Positions 26,819-34,570 of a stretch of DNA of 50,576 bases are shown piece after piece. The notes under the pieces are model-generated. The model ran no database searches. It was not told where the DNA came from and worked only from the letters and a program-made list of their open reading frames with translations. Each line of letters starts with the position of its first letter. Within the stretch, counting starts at the first letter, position 1. A program made the translations under genes and the position numbers. Origin of the DNA: Hyphomicrobiales bacterium (GTDB lineage: Bacteria > Pseudomonadota > Alphaproteobacteria > Rhizobiales > Beijerinckiaceae); the NCBI GenBank assembly GCA_947455995.1, contig CANGQA010000010.1:1-50576 (forward strand), given 5' to 3'.

Positions 26819-26909
26819 AACACGATATTGCGCTGTGCGCGACATCCCGTTGCCCTTCTTGGGCGTTTCCTCCCTAGACTTTGGCCGCCGCACAGGTGGC
26901 CTTTTTTTT
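26819..26909 (+). ncRNA. mmgR: Candidate alpha-r8 / mmgR ('suhB') family small RNA
   Basis: The segment contains a short hairpin GCCC-TTCTT-GGGC (26852-26864), then the single-stranded 10-mer TTTCCTCCCT (26866-26875), then a G+C-rich terminator stem (26883-26901) with eight Ts. As I recall it, the alpha-r8/mmgR sRNAs of Hyphomicrobiales, Rfam family 'suhB', are about 77 nt and keep exactly this order with the UUUCCUCCCU core. The neighbouring genes, an IMPase-like gene and N-formylglutamate amidohydrolase, also fit the genomic context I recall for the family. In Sinorhizobium the RNA limits polyhydroxybutyrate storage. The 5' end is estimated from the promoter-like motif. Confidence 0.68.
26883..26909 (+). 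terminator. Rho-independent terminator of the sRNA
   Basis: Stem GGCCGCC / GGTGGCC (one G-U pair) with a 5-nt loop, followed by eight consecutive Ts. No plus-strand protein gene precedes it, which is what first pointed to an sRNA here. Immediately after it ACAGG-TCG-CCTGT forms a second small hairpin. Confidence 0.75.
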
Positions 26910-26943
26910 GACAGGTCGCCTGTAGGCCATAGGCAACCATTGA

Positions 26944-27870
26944 TCACTCGGCAGCAAGCTGTTCTCTTTGGATAGTGTTTCCCCAAGGCGATCCCTCCAT
27001 GGCTTGTGCCAGCGCATTGGTCATCTGCAGCATATCCGCTTGCAATACCTTGAAGCCGCGATGGAGCTGGTAGCTCCGCTCGTCCATGTAGAGAGCGCGA
27101 TTGATTTCGATCTGGATCGCATGCAAGCCCTGTTTGGGTTGCCCATAATGCTCTGTGATGAAGCCTCCCGCAAAAGGGCGGTTCCGAGCGACTTTATAGC
27201 CGGCTGCCGTCAAGCTTTGTTCCACCACATCGCTGACCAGCGCCGTGCAGCTGGTTCCGAACCGGTCACCGATCACGATATCGGCGCGCCGGTGCAAATC
27301 GCGCAGCGGCAAAGAAGGCATCGAATGGCAATCGACCAACACGGCAAAACCATGCCGGCGATGCAATAGCCGAAGCAATTGACCCAATTTTTCATGATAA
27401 GGGTGATAGAGCGCATGGATACGAGCCAGAGCCTCCGCCACTTTCAAAGGCTTTTGGTAGATTTCAGCCCCGTCAGACACAATTTTGGCAATTGTACCCA
27501 AACCCGCCGATACTCTGAGGGAGCGGATATTGGCATAATCGGGCAGATCATCGTCAAACATCGAAGGATCAAGCTCGAAAGGCTCCCGGTTTACATCCAG
27601 AAAAGCACGCGGGAAATGTGCCCTCAGCAGCAAAAGACCCCGTTCGGTCACCGGTGCGAACAGGTCATCGACAAACATATCCTCGGAGCGGCGCAGACTG
27701 ATGGGGTCGAGGCGCGAGGCGGCAACAAATTCAGGAGGATACTGAGCCCCGGAATGGGGGGAATTGAACAACAGTGGCCCCGATGCCATGGGGTCGCCAT
27801 GCACTTCGAATGGCAAATCAAACTGATGAGCCTGATATGAATACACCTCTGGCTCCCGAGCGAAAACCAC
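26944..27870 (-). CDS. N-formylglutamate amidohydrolase family protein
   Basis: This 308-residue FGase-family enzyme would hydrolyse N-formyl-L-glutamate to formate and glutamate, or act on related N-formylated amino acids. Seen: LLFNSPHSGAQYPPEF, the DVNREPFELDPSMF segment, VDCHSMPS and ITEHYGQP with conserved H and E, all typical. The start is a GTG at 27870 with no good ribosome-binding site; a GTG eight codons later (27846), preceded by GGGAG, would remove 8 residues. No hut genes are near, so a role in histidine degradation is not shown by context. It lies 39 bp after the gene for the TPR membrane protein and may be its operon partner. Confidence 0.88.
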   Translation of the reverse strand: MVFAREPEVYSYQAHQFDLPFEVHGDPMASGPLLFNSPHSGAQYPPEFVAASRLDPISLRRSEDMFVDDLFAPVTERGLLLLRAHFPRAFLDVNREPFELDPSMFDDDLPDYANIRSLRVSAGLGTIAKIVSDGAEIYQKPLKVAEALARIHALYHPYHEKLGQLLRLLHRRHGFAVLVDCHSMPSLPLRDLHRRADIVIGDRFGTSCTALVSDVVEQSLTAAGYKVARNRPFAGGFITEHYGQPKQGLHAIQIEINRALYMDERSYQLHRGFKVLQADMLQMTNALAQAMEGSPWGNTIQREQLAAE

Positions 27871-27909
27871 ACCACACAGCGTCCATCATGAGCGAGCCCG
27901 CTACAATGA

Positions 27910-29382
27910 TCAAGGCCGGTCGAAGCTCAGATCATATGGGTTGAGATTGCGTGCTTTGGCGAACATCTCGCGCGCTTCCTCCGCCTGACCCGAAAGAATC
28001 AAACTTTGTCCCGCCAGCCCATAAGCGCTGGCAGACAAGGGTGATTGCCGAATATGGCGTTGCGCTTCGGCGACAACAGTTGCGACATTCAAAGCGCTAT
28101 CCCCGAGCTTCAGCCCCATCACATCGAGCCGCAACCGCCATTGCGGTTTGTTCCATGACAGGCCTGCCGGCAAATCCTTTTCGAAACAGGCTTGCGCCCG
28201 ATGGACGAGATCAAGCTGTTGGGCCAAAAGGGCCCGCATAACCTGATGCTGGCAGGACCATTCATCATTGGCGCCGAACCGGTCGGATTGCGGGGCGCTC
28301 CAGTGGCGGCGGTTGATCAGGCCATCCCAAGCCGCTAGTTCGGTTAGCATGGGCGCCAAAGCGGATAATACTGGCGCTTGCAATTGGGCTGGTTCCTGCC
28401 TGTGATCAACCGCCATCGGAAGATCTTTAGACCAGATAATCTCGCCACTTTCCACCAGCACCAACCGCAACATCAAGGACCCGTTGCCGGTTTTGCGGAT
28501 AACCAGCTGGAAATCAGGCAGCAGGCCGCGCTTGTCACCCTGCACACTGGAATCCAGCACGATAATGGCATCGAAACGCGACAACGCATCGCGCAGGTCA
28601 TCGACCCATACACCAATCCCAGGCACAGAGGACTCCGCAACCACCATCAGCTTAGCAGGCTGGAAGCCCCGCACGGACTGGCCTGCCGTGGCTGACAAGG
28701 CCTTGTCAGGTCTTTGGCTAACGAGCGAAGGCGACACATTGTACCAGGCCACAACAAAAAAAGCGGCGAGCAGGCTCAACCCCAGCAAAACCAGTTTCAA
28801 ATCCGGCGGCAATGAAGCGAATGAAAGCCCAAAAGTCGTTTCGGGCTGTTTGGCAACTGGAGCGGGGTTAATCGGCTCAGGATCAACGGAAGCGGCAACA
28901 GCTGGCTGGTGTAAGTCCTCACGCTCCTTGTGGCCATCAGCAAGGGCGGTTAGTTTTTCGAGCAGCGAGATACTCAGCTGCGGCATGGTCTGCGCCTGAG
29001 CCAAGGGCGCAGCAGCAGGAATAAAACTGACCCCATATTGCCCGCGCTCTATGTGCAGATGCAACGGATCGCTGGCACCTTCCTGTCCGTAATAGCGCTG
29101 CATGGCGCGCCGCAACCGCGTCGCCTCGACCCGGACGATCGGATCGGCCTGCGGATCAAAATGATCGGGACGCATAAAAACCTGAGTTGCGATGGTATAG
29201 GCTTTGAGTGTGTCGGCCTTGCCCTCGACAGAGCGACCAACACAAAATGTCAGAAATGCGGTCAGACGCGGCGATGACCTGAACTCGTCACTCGCCAGAA
29301 TTTGCATTAATGCCTTTTGAACGGCTTCCGGATCAGGGCAGGCTTTGCCACCCGTTTCCTCTGTTTGTTGTGCCAACGGCAT
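27910..29382 (-). CDS. Membrane protein with adenylate-cyclase-associated type N-terminal domain and C-terminal TPR
   Basis: This 490-residue protein starts with a domain (about 20-120) reading ILASDEFRSSPRLTAFL, LKAYTIATQVFMRPDHFDP, DPIVRVEATRLRRAMQRYY and then a beta-hairpin ending GQYGVSFIP. This block is widespread in rhizobial proteins annotated as adenylate cyclases or TPR proteins and probably signals or binds DNA; its role is not settled. One membrane helix follows (about 210-230: LKLVLLGLSLLAAFFVVAWY). A periplasmic part with an FDAIIVLDSS segment leads to a C-terminal TPR-like repeat (YGLAGQSLILSGQAEEAREM). No cyclase catalytic domain is present. A ToxR-like single-pass regulator is my best guess. 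Confidence 0.7.
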   Translation of the reverse strand: MPLAQQTEETGGKACPDPEAVQKALMQILASDEFRSSPRLTAFLTFCVGRSVEGKADTLKAYTIATQVFMRPDHFDPQADPIVRVEATRLRRAMQRYYGQEGASDPLHLHIERGQYGVSFIPAAAPLAQAQTMPQLSISLLEKLTALADGHKEREDLHQPAVAASVDPEPINPAPVAKQPETTFGLSFASLPPDLKLVLLGLSLLAAFFVVAWYNVSPSLVSQRPDKALSATAGQSVRGFQPAKLMVVAESSVPGIGVWVDDLRDALSRFDAIIVLDSSVQGDKRGLLPDFQLVIRKTGNGSLMLRLVLVESGEIIWSKDLPMAVDHRQEPAQLQAPVLSALAPMLTELAAWDGLINRRHWSAPQSDRFGANDEWSCQHQVMRALLAQQLDLVHRAQACFEKDLPAGLSWNKPQWRLRLDVMGLKLGDSALNVATVVAEAQRHIRQSPLSASAYGLAGQSLILSGQAEEAREMFAKARNLNPYDLSFDRP

Positions 29383-29668
29383 TGCACGCGAACCTTATGT
29401 GTCGGCCCCCGACCGGAGGACCAAAAACAACAAACGCCGGAACGCAACACAACACGCGACACTTGATCCCAAACTTGATTAGGAGGGACCTTCAATTTAA
29501 TATAGCAATAATAACCCGTCATTTAAACCCTTTTCAACCCCACTCTGCCCTTTTCTGGCCTGCCCTGCATCTGCCCGAACAAGCGGGCTCATGAATATGG
29601 GTTGTTTCAACCGTGCGGCTGTGGTGTAAATTGTACAGAAATCCGTTTTGGCCTTGAAGGAGCATCCT
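29383..29668. promoter_or_regulatory. divergent intergenic region
   Basis: This 286-bp gap separates the TPR membrane protein gene (leftward) and the beta-alanine transaminase gene (rightward). I see no gene, repeat or recognisable operator; both promoters must lie here. Confidence 0.4.
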
Positions 29669-31018
29669 ATGACTGCCGCTCGTCCTTATCCGACCCAATC
29701 CGCACTGGCCCCCAACGATCTTGAAGCCTGGTGGATGCCGTTTACGGCGAACCGCGCCTTCAAGAAAAGCCCGCGCATGGTCGCAGGTGCCAAGGATATG
29801 TATTACACCACCTCCGACGGCCGCCAGATTCTCGATGGCACAGCAGGTCTGTGGTGCTGCAATGCAGGCCATGGCCGGGACGAGATTGTATCGGCCATCC
29901 AGAAGCAGGCCGCAGAACTCGATTTCTCTCCTGCCTTCCAGTTCGGACACGCCAAAGGCTTCCAGCTCGCCTCGCGCATTGCCGATCTGGCGCCGGGTGA
30001 TCTCGATCATGTGTTTTTCTGCAATTCCGGGTCAGAGTCGATTGATACTGCTCTGAAAATCGCACTTGCTTACTGGAATATTCAGGGGCAAGGCCAAAAA
30101 ACCCGCCTGATCGGCCGCGAGCGTGGCTATCACGGGGTCGGCTTCGGCGGCATTTCGGTGGGCGGTATTGTTGCCAACCGCAAATTCTTCGGCACCTTGC
30201 TGGCGGGCGTCGACCATCTGCCCCACACCTATAACCGTGCCGAGCAGGCATTTACCAAAGGTGAACCGGAATGGGGTGCCCATCTGGCCGATGATCTGGA
30301 ACGGATTGTCGCCCTGCATGACGCTTCCACCATTGCCGCAGTGGTTGTCGAGCCGATGGCAGGGTCGACCGGTGTTCTGCCGCCACCCAAGGGCTATCTG
30401 AAGCGGCTGCGCGAGATTTGCACAAAATACGGCATTTTGCTGATTTTTGACGAAGTGATCACCGGCTTTGGCCGTTTGGGCACACCGTTTGCGGCTGAAC
30501 GCTATGGCGTGATCCCCGACATGATCACCTTCGCCAAGGGCGTCAATTCCGGCACCGTACCGATGGGCGGGGTCATTGCCCGCAAGGGCATCTATGATGC
30601 CTTCATGAAAGGTCCGGAGCATGTGATCGAACTGTTCCATGGTTACACTTATTCGGCCCATCCCCTGGCCTGCGCCGCAGCTTTGGCGACCCTTGATGTC
30701 TATCGTGATGAAAAACTGTTCGAGCGCACCAAAGAGATCGAACCACGCTGGATGGATGCGGTGATGACACTGAAAGACCTGCCGAACGTGCTCGACATCC
30801 GCACCATCGGTCTGGTTGCGGCCATTGATCTGGCCTCCATCCCCGATGCCTTCGGCAAGCGCGCCTTCAACGCCATGGACAAGGCCTTCCAGGAACATGG
30901 CATGATGATCCGCTCGACCGGTGACACGCTGGCCGTCACCCCGCCGCTGATCATTTCTGATGCGCAAATAGACGAACTGGTCGACAAATTACGCAAGACA
31001 ATCCTGAGCGTGGCGTAA
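29669..31018 (+). CDS. Beta-alanine--pyruvate transaminase (class III omega-aminotransferase)
   Basis: This 449-residue PLP enzyme transfers the amino group of beta-alanine to pyruvate, giving malonate semialdehyde and alanine. Seen: AWWMPFTANRAFKKSPRM (typical N-terminus of omega-amino-acid:pyruvate aminotransferases), CNSGSESIDTALK, HGVGFGGISVGG, cofactor aspartate in FDEVITGFGR (D261), and Schiff-base lysine in FAKGVNSG (K290). GAAGGAG precedes the ATG at 29669; a TTG seven codons upstream is less likely. Related enzymes accept many omega-amines, so the physiological donor is not certain. A terminator follows at 31043-31075, so it is probably monocistronic. Confidence 0.93.
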   Translation: MTAARPYPTQSALAPNDLEAWWMPFTANRAFKKSPRMVAGAKDMYYTTSDGRQILDGTAGLWCCNAGHGRDEIVSAIQKQAAELDFSPAFQFGHAKGFQLASRIADLAPGDLDHVFFCNSGSESIDTALKIALAYWNIQGQGQKTRLIGRERGYHGVGFGGISVGGIVANRKFFGTLLAGVDHLPHTYNRAEQAFTKGEPEWGAHLADDLERIVALHDASTIAAVVVEPMAGSTGVLPPPKGYLKRLREICTKYGILLIFDEVITGFGRLGTPFAAERYGVIPDMITFAKGVNSGTVPMGGVIARKGIYDAFMKGPEHVIELFHGYTYSAHPLACAAALATLDVYRDEKLFERTKEIEPRWMDAVMTLKDLPNVLDIRTIGLVAAIDLASIPDAFGKRAFNAMDKAFQEHGMMIRSTGDTLAVTPPLIISDAQIDELVDKLRKTILSVA

Positions 31019-31042
31019 AAAGCCCACGATTACCGATATCAA

Positions 31043-31075
31043 GGGCGGCTGGCTTAGGCTATGCCGCCCCTTTTT
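31043..31075 (+). terminator. Rho-independent terminator after the transaminase gene
   Basis: Stem GGGCGGC / GCCGCCC (31043-31049 and 31063-31069) with a 13-nt loop, one C, then five Ts. It lies 25 bp after the transaminase stop. Confidence 0.7.
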
Positions 31076-31156
31076 ATGGACCTCAGGGAAAGCTGACGAC
31101 TTGCCGCACGCCTCTGCCTGCGCTACCACCCGTGCCACACATACAGGATCAAGCGC

Positions 31157-32680
31157 ATGACCACCGAAACACCGCACGATAGACCGAAGTCTCTGCCCGA
31201 TGCCAAATTGCCGCGCGGCTTTGCGGACCGCGACGCGCTGGATGTGGCGGCGACCGAACGGATGCTGGCCAAAATCCGCGAGACCTATGTGCTTTACGGT
31301 TTCGACGTGCTGGAAACGCCTTTTATCGAATTTACCGAAGCGCTGGGCAAATTCCTGCCCGATCTCGACCGCCCCAATGAAGGGGTATTTTCGTTCAAGG
31401 ATGACGACGACCAATGGCTGTCGCTGCGCTATGACCTGACTGCGCCGCTGGCCCGCCATGTCGCCGAGAATTTCGACAAATTGCCAAAACCCTTCCGCTC
31501 GATGCGCTCGGGCTGGGTGTTCCGCAATGAAAAGCCGGGTCCGGGCCGCTTCCGGCAATTCATGCAATGCGATGCCGATATTGTTGGTGCGGGCTCTGTT
31601 GCTGCCGATGCCGAAATGGCAATGCTGATGGCTGATACGCTGGAGGCGGTCGGGATTGGACGCGGCGATTACCAGATCAAGGTCAACAACCGCAAAGTGC
31701 TTGATGGCGTGATGGAAGCGATCGGATTGGCCGGTGATGACAATGCTGGTCGACGGCTGACCGTTCTGCGCGCCATAGACAAACTCGATAAATTCCCTGC
31801 CGACGAAATCCGCAAATTGCTCGGCGCCGGCCGCAAGGACGAAAGCGGCGACTTCACCAAAGGCGCGGGGCTGGATGCGGATGCCATCGAACGGGTGATC
31901 CAGTTCACCGGCTGGGGGGATCAGGGTGCGGGCGCGCAAAGTCCGGTCGGGAATGTTGCGCTGACGCTGGCCAATTTCAAAGCGGCTGTTGCAGGCTCCG
32001 AGCGCGGCGAACAGGGCTGTCAGGAACTGGCCGATATGGCCGCCTTGTTCGAGGCGGCAGGCTATGACACCTCGCGCATCGTGATTGATCCGTCCGTGGT
32101 GCGAGGCCTTGAATATTATACAGGTCCGGTGTTCGAGGCCGAACTGACCTTTGCGGTTAAAGGCGATGACGGCCGCCCTGTCCGGTTCGGCTCGGTGGCG
32201 GGCGGTGGCCGCTATGATGGCTTGGTCTCGCGCTTTCGCGGCGAGCCCGTGCCCGCAACGGGTTTCTCCATCGGCGTCTCGCGCCTGCTGGCCGCCTTGC
32301 GGCTGTTGGGCAAAATCGATGATCAGGCGGCAACCGCCCCCGTGGTAGTGCTGGTGATGGATCGCGACCAGATTGCCCATTACCAGCGTCTGGTCACCAT
32401 GCTGCGCCAGGACGGCTTGCGGGCCGAACTGTATCTGGGCGATTCCGGCATGAAGGCACAAATGAAATATGCCGACCGGCGTGGCGCGCGCTGCGTGGTG
32501 ATTCAAGGCTCGGATGAACGCGGGCGCGGCGAGGTTCTTATCAAGGATCTGGTGCTCGGCGCCACACTTTCGTCGGCCCCTGATCGCGAAGCCTACCTGA
32601 AAGCGCAAGCCGAAGCGCAATTCGCGGTGGCAGAAACCGCCATGCTGGACGGCGTGCGCAAGGTCTTGGCGCGGGGGTAA
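31157..32680 (+). CDS. hisS: Histidine--tRNA ligase, alphaproteobacterial type
   Basis: This 507-residue class II synthetase charges tRNA-His. Seen: motif 1 region [17 protein letters not shown], motif 2 with [17 protein letters not shown] and [21 protein letters not shown], the HisA motif [14 protein letters not shown], and [12 protein letters not shown] (motif 3 region). The [13 protein letters not shown] form, instead of the LDYYTGTVFE form usual in bacteria, marks the divergent HisRS of part of the Alphaproteobacteria, whose tRNA-His lacks the otherwise universal G-1. AGGA precedes the ATG. In many relatives hisS, hisZ and hisG are contiguous; here hisZ-hisG lie 5 kb away on the other strand. 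Confidence 0.96.
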   Translation: MTTETPHDRPKSLPDAKLPRGFADRDALDVAATERMLAKIRETYVLYGFDVLETPFIEFTEALGKFLPDLDRPNEGVFSFKDDDDQWLSLRYDLTAPLARHVAENFDKLPKPFRSMRSGWVFRNEKPGPGRFRQFMQCDADIVGAGSVAADAEMAMLMADTLEAVGIGRGDYQIKVNNRKVLDGVMEAIGLAGDDNAGRRLTVLRAIDKLDKFPADEIRKLLGAGRKDESGDFTKGAGLDADAIERVIQFTGWGDQGAGAQSPVGNVALTLANFKAAVAGSERGEQGCQELADMAALFEAAGYDTSRIVIDPSVVRGLEYYTGPVFEAELTFAVKGDDGRPVRFGSVAGGGRYDGLVSRFRGEPVPATGFSIGVSRLLAALRLLGKIDDQAATAPVVVLVMDRDQIAHYQRLVTMLRQDGLRAELYLGDSGMKAQMKYADRRGARCVVIQGSDERGRGEVLIKDLVLGATLSSAPDREAYLKAQAEAQFAVAETAMLDGVRKVLARG

Positions 32681-32681
32681 C

Positions 32682-32710
32682 AAAAAAACGGCAGGAAAGC
32701 TCCCTGCCGT
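32682..32710 (-). terminator. Rho-independent terminator of the Old Yellow Enzyme gene
   Basis: On the minus strand, ACGGCAGG-N7-CCTGCCGT (8-bp stem) is followed by a T-run (the As at 32682-32688). It lies 45 bp beyond the stop of the oxidoreductase gene. The plus-strand version has no T-tract, so hisS is terminated weakly or shares the hairpin. Confidence 0.8.
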
Positions 32711-32754
32711 TGGATCGTCCTTTCAACGTCCGGCCAAAGGGTACGGCCGCCAGA

Positions 32755-33870
32755 TCACACCACTTCACGCGCCAGTTTTGAGCCGGGCCATACTTTGGCG
32801 CGGGCGCGGTCATATTGGGGTGGGCGCGGCAGATCGACGCCGAGCACATCGGCGGCATGCCAGCCCCAGCGCGGATTATCGAGAATGCCGCGACCCAAGG
32901 CGATCTGGTCAGCATCACCGGCTTGCAAAATCTCTTCGGCCTGATGCGGCGTCACGATCATGCCGACAGCTCGGGTGACAATGCCGGTCTGCTTTTTGAT
33001 CTCGCGGGCGAACGGCACCTGATAGCCGGGGCCGACCGTGATGCGGGCTTTGGGATCAAGCCCGCCCGAGGACACACAGGCATAATCGACGCCCAAAGCC
33101 TTGAGCTTCTTGGTCAGATCGACGGCATCATCAATGGTCAGGCCTCCTTCGACCCAATCGGAACCGGCGATACGCGCACCGATGGCAACATGCGCAGGGG
33201 CGGCAGCGCGCACGGCGCGGGCCACTTCCAGTGCTAGATTCTGGCGTTTTTCGGCCGATCCACCCCATTTGTCGCTGCGCTGGTTGGTCAGAGGCGACAG
33301 GAACTGGTGGATCAGATAGCCATGCGTCATGTGCATTTCGATGACGGAGTTTCCGGCACGCACCGCACGCACCGTTGCATCGGCAAAGGCTTGTATGATT
33401 CGGGCAATCCCCTTGTCGTCCAACACCTCCGGGGTGGGCCAGCCATCGTTGAAAGGGATGGGGCCCGCAGAAACCGTCTGCCATGGATCATCCCCTTCGC
33501 GGCAAGCCGAACCATCCTCCCAAGGGCTGCGTGAGGAAGCCTTGCGGCCGGCATGGCCTAACTGGATCCCGAAGACGGTGCCCGGCAAAGCCACCGCTTT
33601 GGCTGAATTGAGGGTGCGGCTCATTTCGCGCTCGTTGAGATCGTTGTAGAGGCCGACGCAACCATGGGTAATCCGCCCGATACGCTCGACGCCGGTGGCC
33701 TCGATCATCACAAGGCCGGAACCCGACATCCCCATAGTCATCCAGTGTTGCAGATGCCATTCATTAACGGTGCCATCCGATGCCGAATACTGGCACATCG
33801 GTGCAACGGCGATACGGTTGGGCACGGTGACGGCGCCGATCTTGAGCGGCGAGAACAAAAGAGGAGACAT
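32755..33870 (-). CDS. NADH:flavin oxidoreductase / Old Yellow Enzyme (NamA/YqjM-like)
   Basis: This 371-residue FMN ene-reductase reduces activated C=C bonds of enals, enones, maleimides or nitro compounds with NADPH. Seen: the N-terminal LFSPLKIGAVTVPNRIAVAPMCQYSA, typical of the YqjM-like (thermophilic-like) class with its C in MCQYSA, the paired active-site HMTHGYLIHQFLSPLTNQRSD, and the C-terminal ALGRGILDNPRWGWHAA. I chose the ATG at 33870 because GAGG lies 6 bases before it; 33882 adds 4 residues. The physiological substrate is unknown. It is convergent with hisS and has its own terminator. Confidence 0.92.
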   Translation of the reverse strand: MSPLLFSPLKIGAVTVPNRIAVAPMCQYSASDGTVNEWHLQHWMTMGMSGSGLVMIEATGVERIGRITHGCVGLYNDLNEREMSRTLNSAKAVALPGTVFGIQLGHAGRKASSRSPWEDGSACREGDDPWQTVSAGPIPFNDGWPTPEVLDDKGIARIIQAFADATVRAVRAGNSVIEMHMTHGYLIHQFLSPLTNQRSDKWGGSAEKRQNLALEVARAVRAAAPAHVAIGARIAGSDWVEGGLTIDDAVDLTKKLKALGVDYACVSSGGLDPKARITVGPGYQVPFAREIKKQTGIVTRAVGMIVTPHQAEEILQAGDADQIALGRGILDNPRWGWHAADVLGVDLPRPPQYDRARAKVWPGSKLAREVV

Positions 33871-34264
33871 GAAAAACCTCATTGCAAACGATCGTACCGG
33901 ATGGATACGAAGGACACGGACAATCCTGCTAAACCGGATGCTCTAAAAGCCAACGGTTCAAACACGATCCTGCTCTTATCCATAAGACCAAAAGCCCGTC
34001 GCGCCAAGCGGGGCTGTGCATAGCTCGCAAGCAATCGGGCATGGACAGTTCCATGTGACCGCATCGGGCAATTGCTAAACGCCCTGACAGACCGACACAA
34101 ACCGGTTTGAAGATTTTAATCGTCAATTAGTTGGCGCGATGTATGAATTTGGCTTGCCCTTGCGGCGTCGGCAGGCCAGTTTCATGACAGTTTGATGATG
34201 ATTCTCTGCCTTTGCTTTTTGTCGGCTTTTTGGCCATCCCGACCAATCAACTATCGAGGGTTTT
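33871..34264. promoter_or_regulatory. intergenic region with two palindromes
   Basis: 394 bp between the Old Yellow Enzyme gene (leftward) and a small ORF (rightward). It contains CATGGA-CAGT-TCCATG (34040-34055) and a perfect 12-bp palindrome CAAACCGGTTTG (34098-34109), either of which could be an operator. No regulator gene is adjacent, and I see no gene. Confidence 0.35.
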
Positions 34265-34456
34265 ATGAGTGATATGCAACCACAAGTTCTGGTGATCAAA
34301 CAGTTTCTCGATGAAAGCAATGATGCCTTTGAACAGCGGATCAAGCTTGCCCGGGACGGCAATGCCCAAGCGCCAGAAAGCGACACCTCGCCTCTGATCA
34401 TCTATAGTGTGCCGCTTTCGCTTCCCAATACCGAGCAAACCACCGCCTTTGCATAA
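34265..34456 (+). CDS. Small hypothetical protein
   Basis: 63 codons with GAGGG four bases before the ATG. The product has an amphipathic, acidic first half (VIKQFLDESNDAFEQRIKLA) and a hydrophobic patch (PLIIYSVPLSLP), with no signal peptide or membrane helix. I do not recognise it. It sits 114 bp before the BclA-like transporter gene in the same direction and could be its partner, but the ORF may also be fortuitous. Confidence 0.4.
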   Translation: MSDMQPQVLVIKQFLDESNDAFEQRIKLARDGNAQAPESDTSPLIIYSVPLSLPNTEQTTAFA

Positions 34457-34570
34457 GGTTTGCGACGCACCTCCGGTCTGTCACCTTCCGACATGTCCAG
34501 CAAACTTTAGGTATTGCCGCCAAACAACATAGTGCAAGTGACAGGACGCCACAGACCAGAGAGACAAGCC

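Noticed and set aside
30989-32683. 564-codon open frame antisense to hisS
   Set aside because: It is a shadow of the strongly biased hisS codons. Its translation is low in recognisable motifs, while hisS has full class II synthetase motifs.
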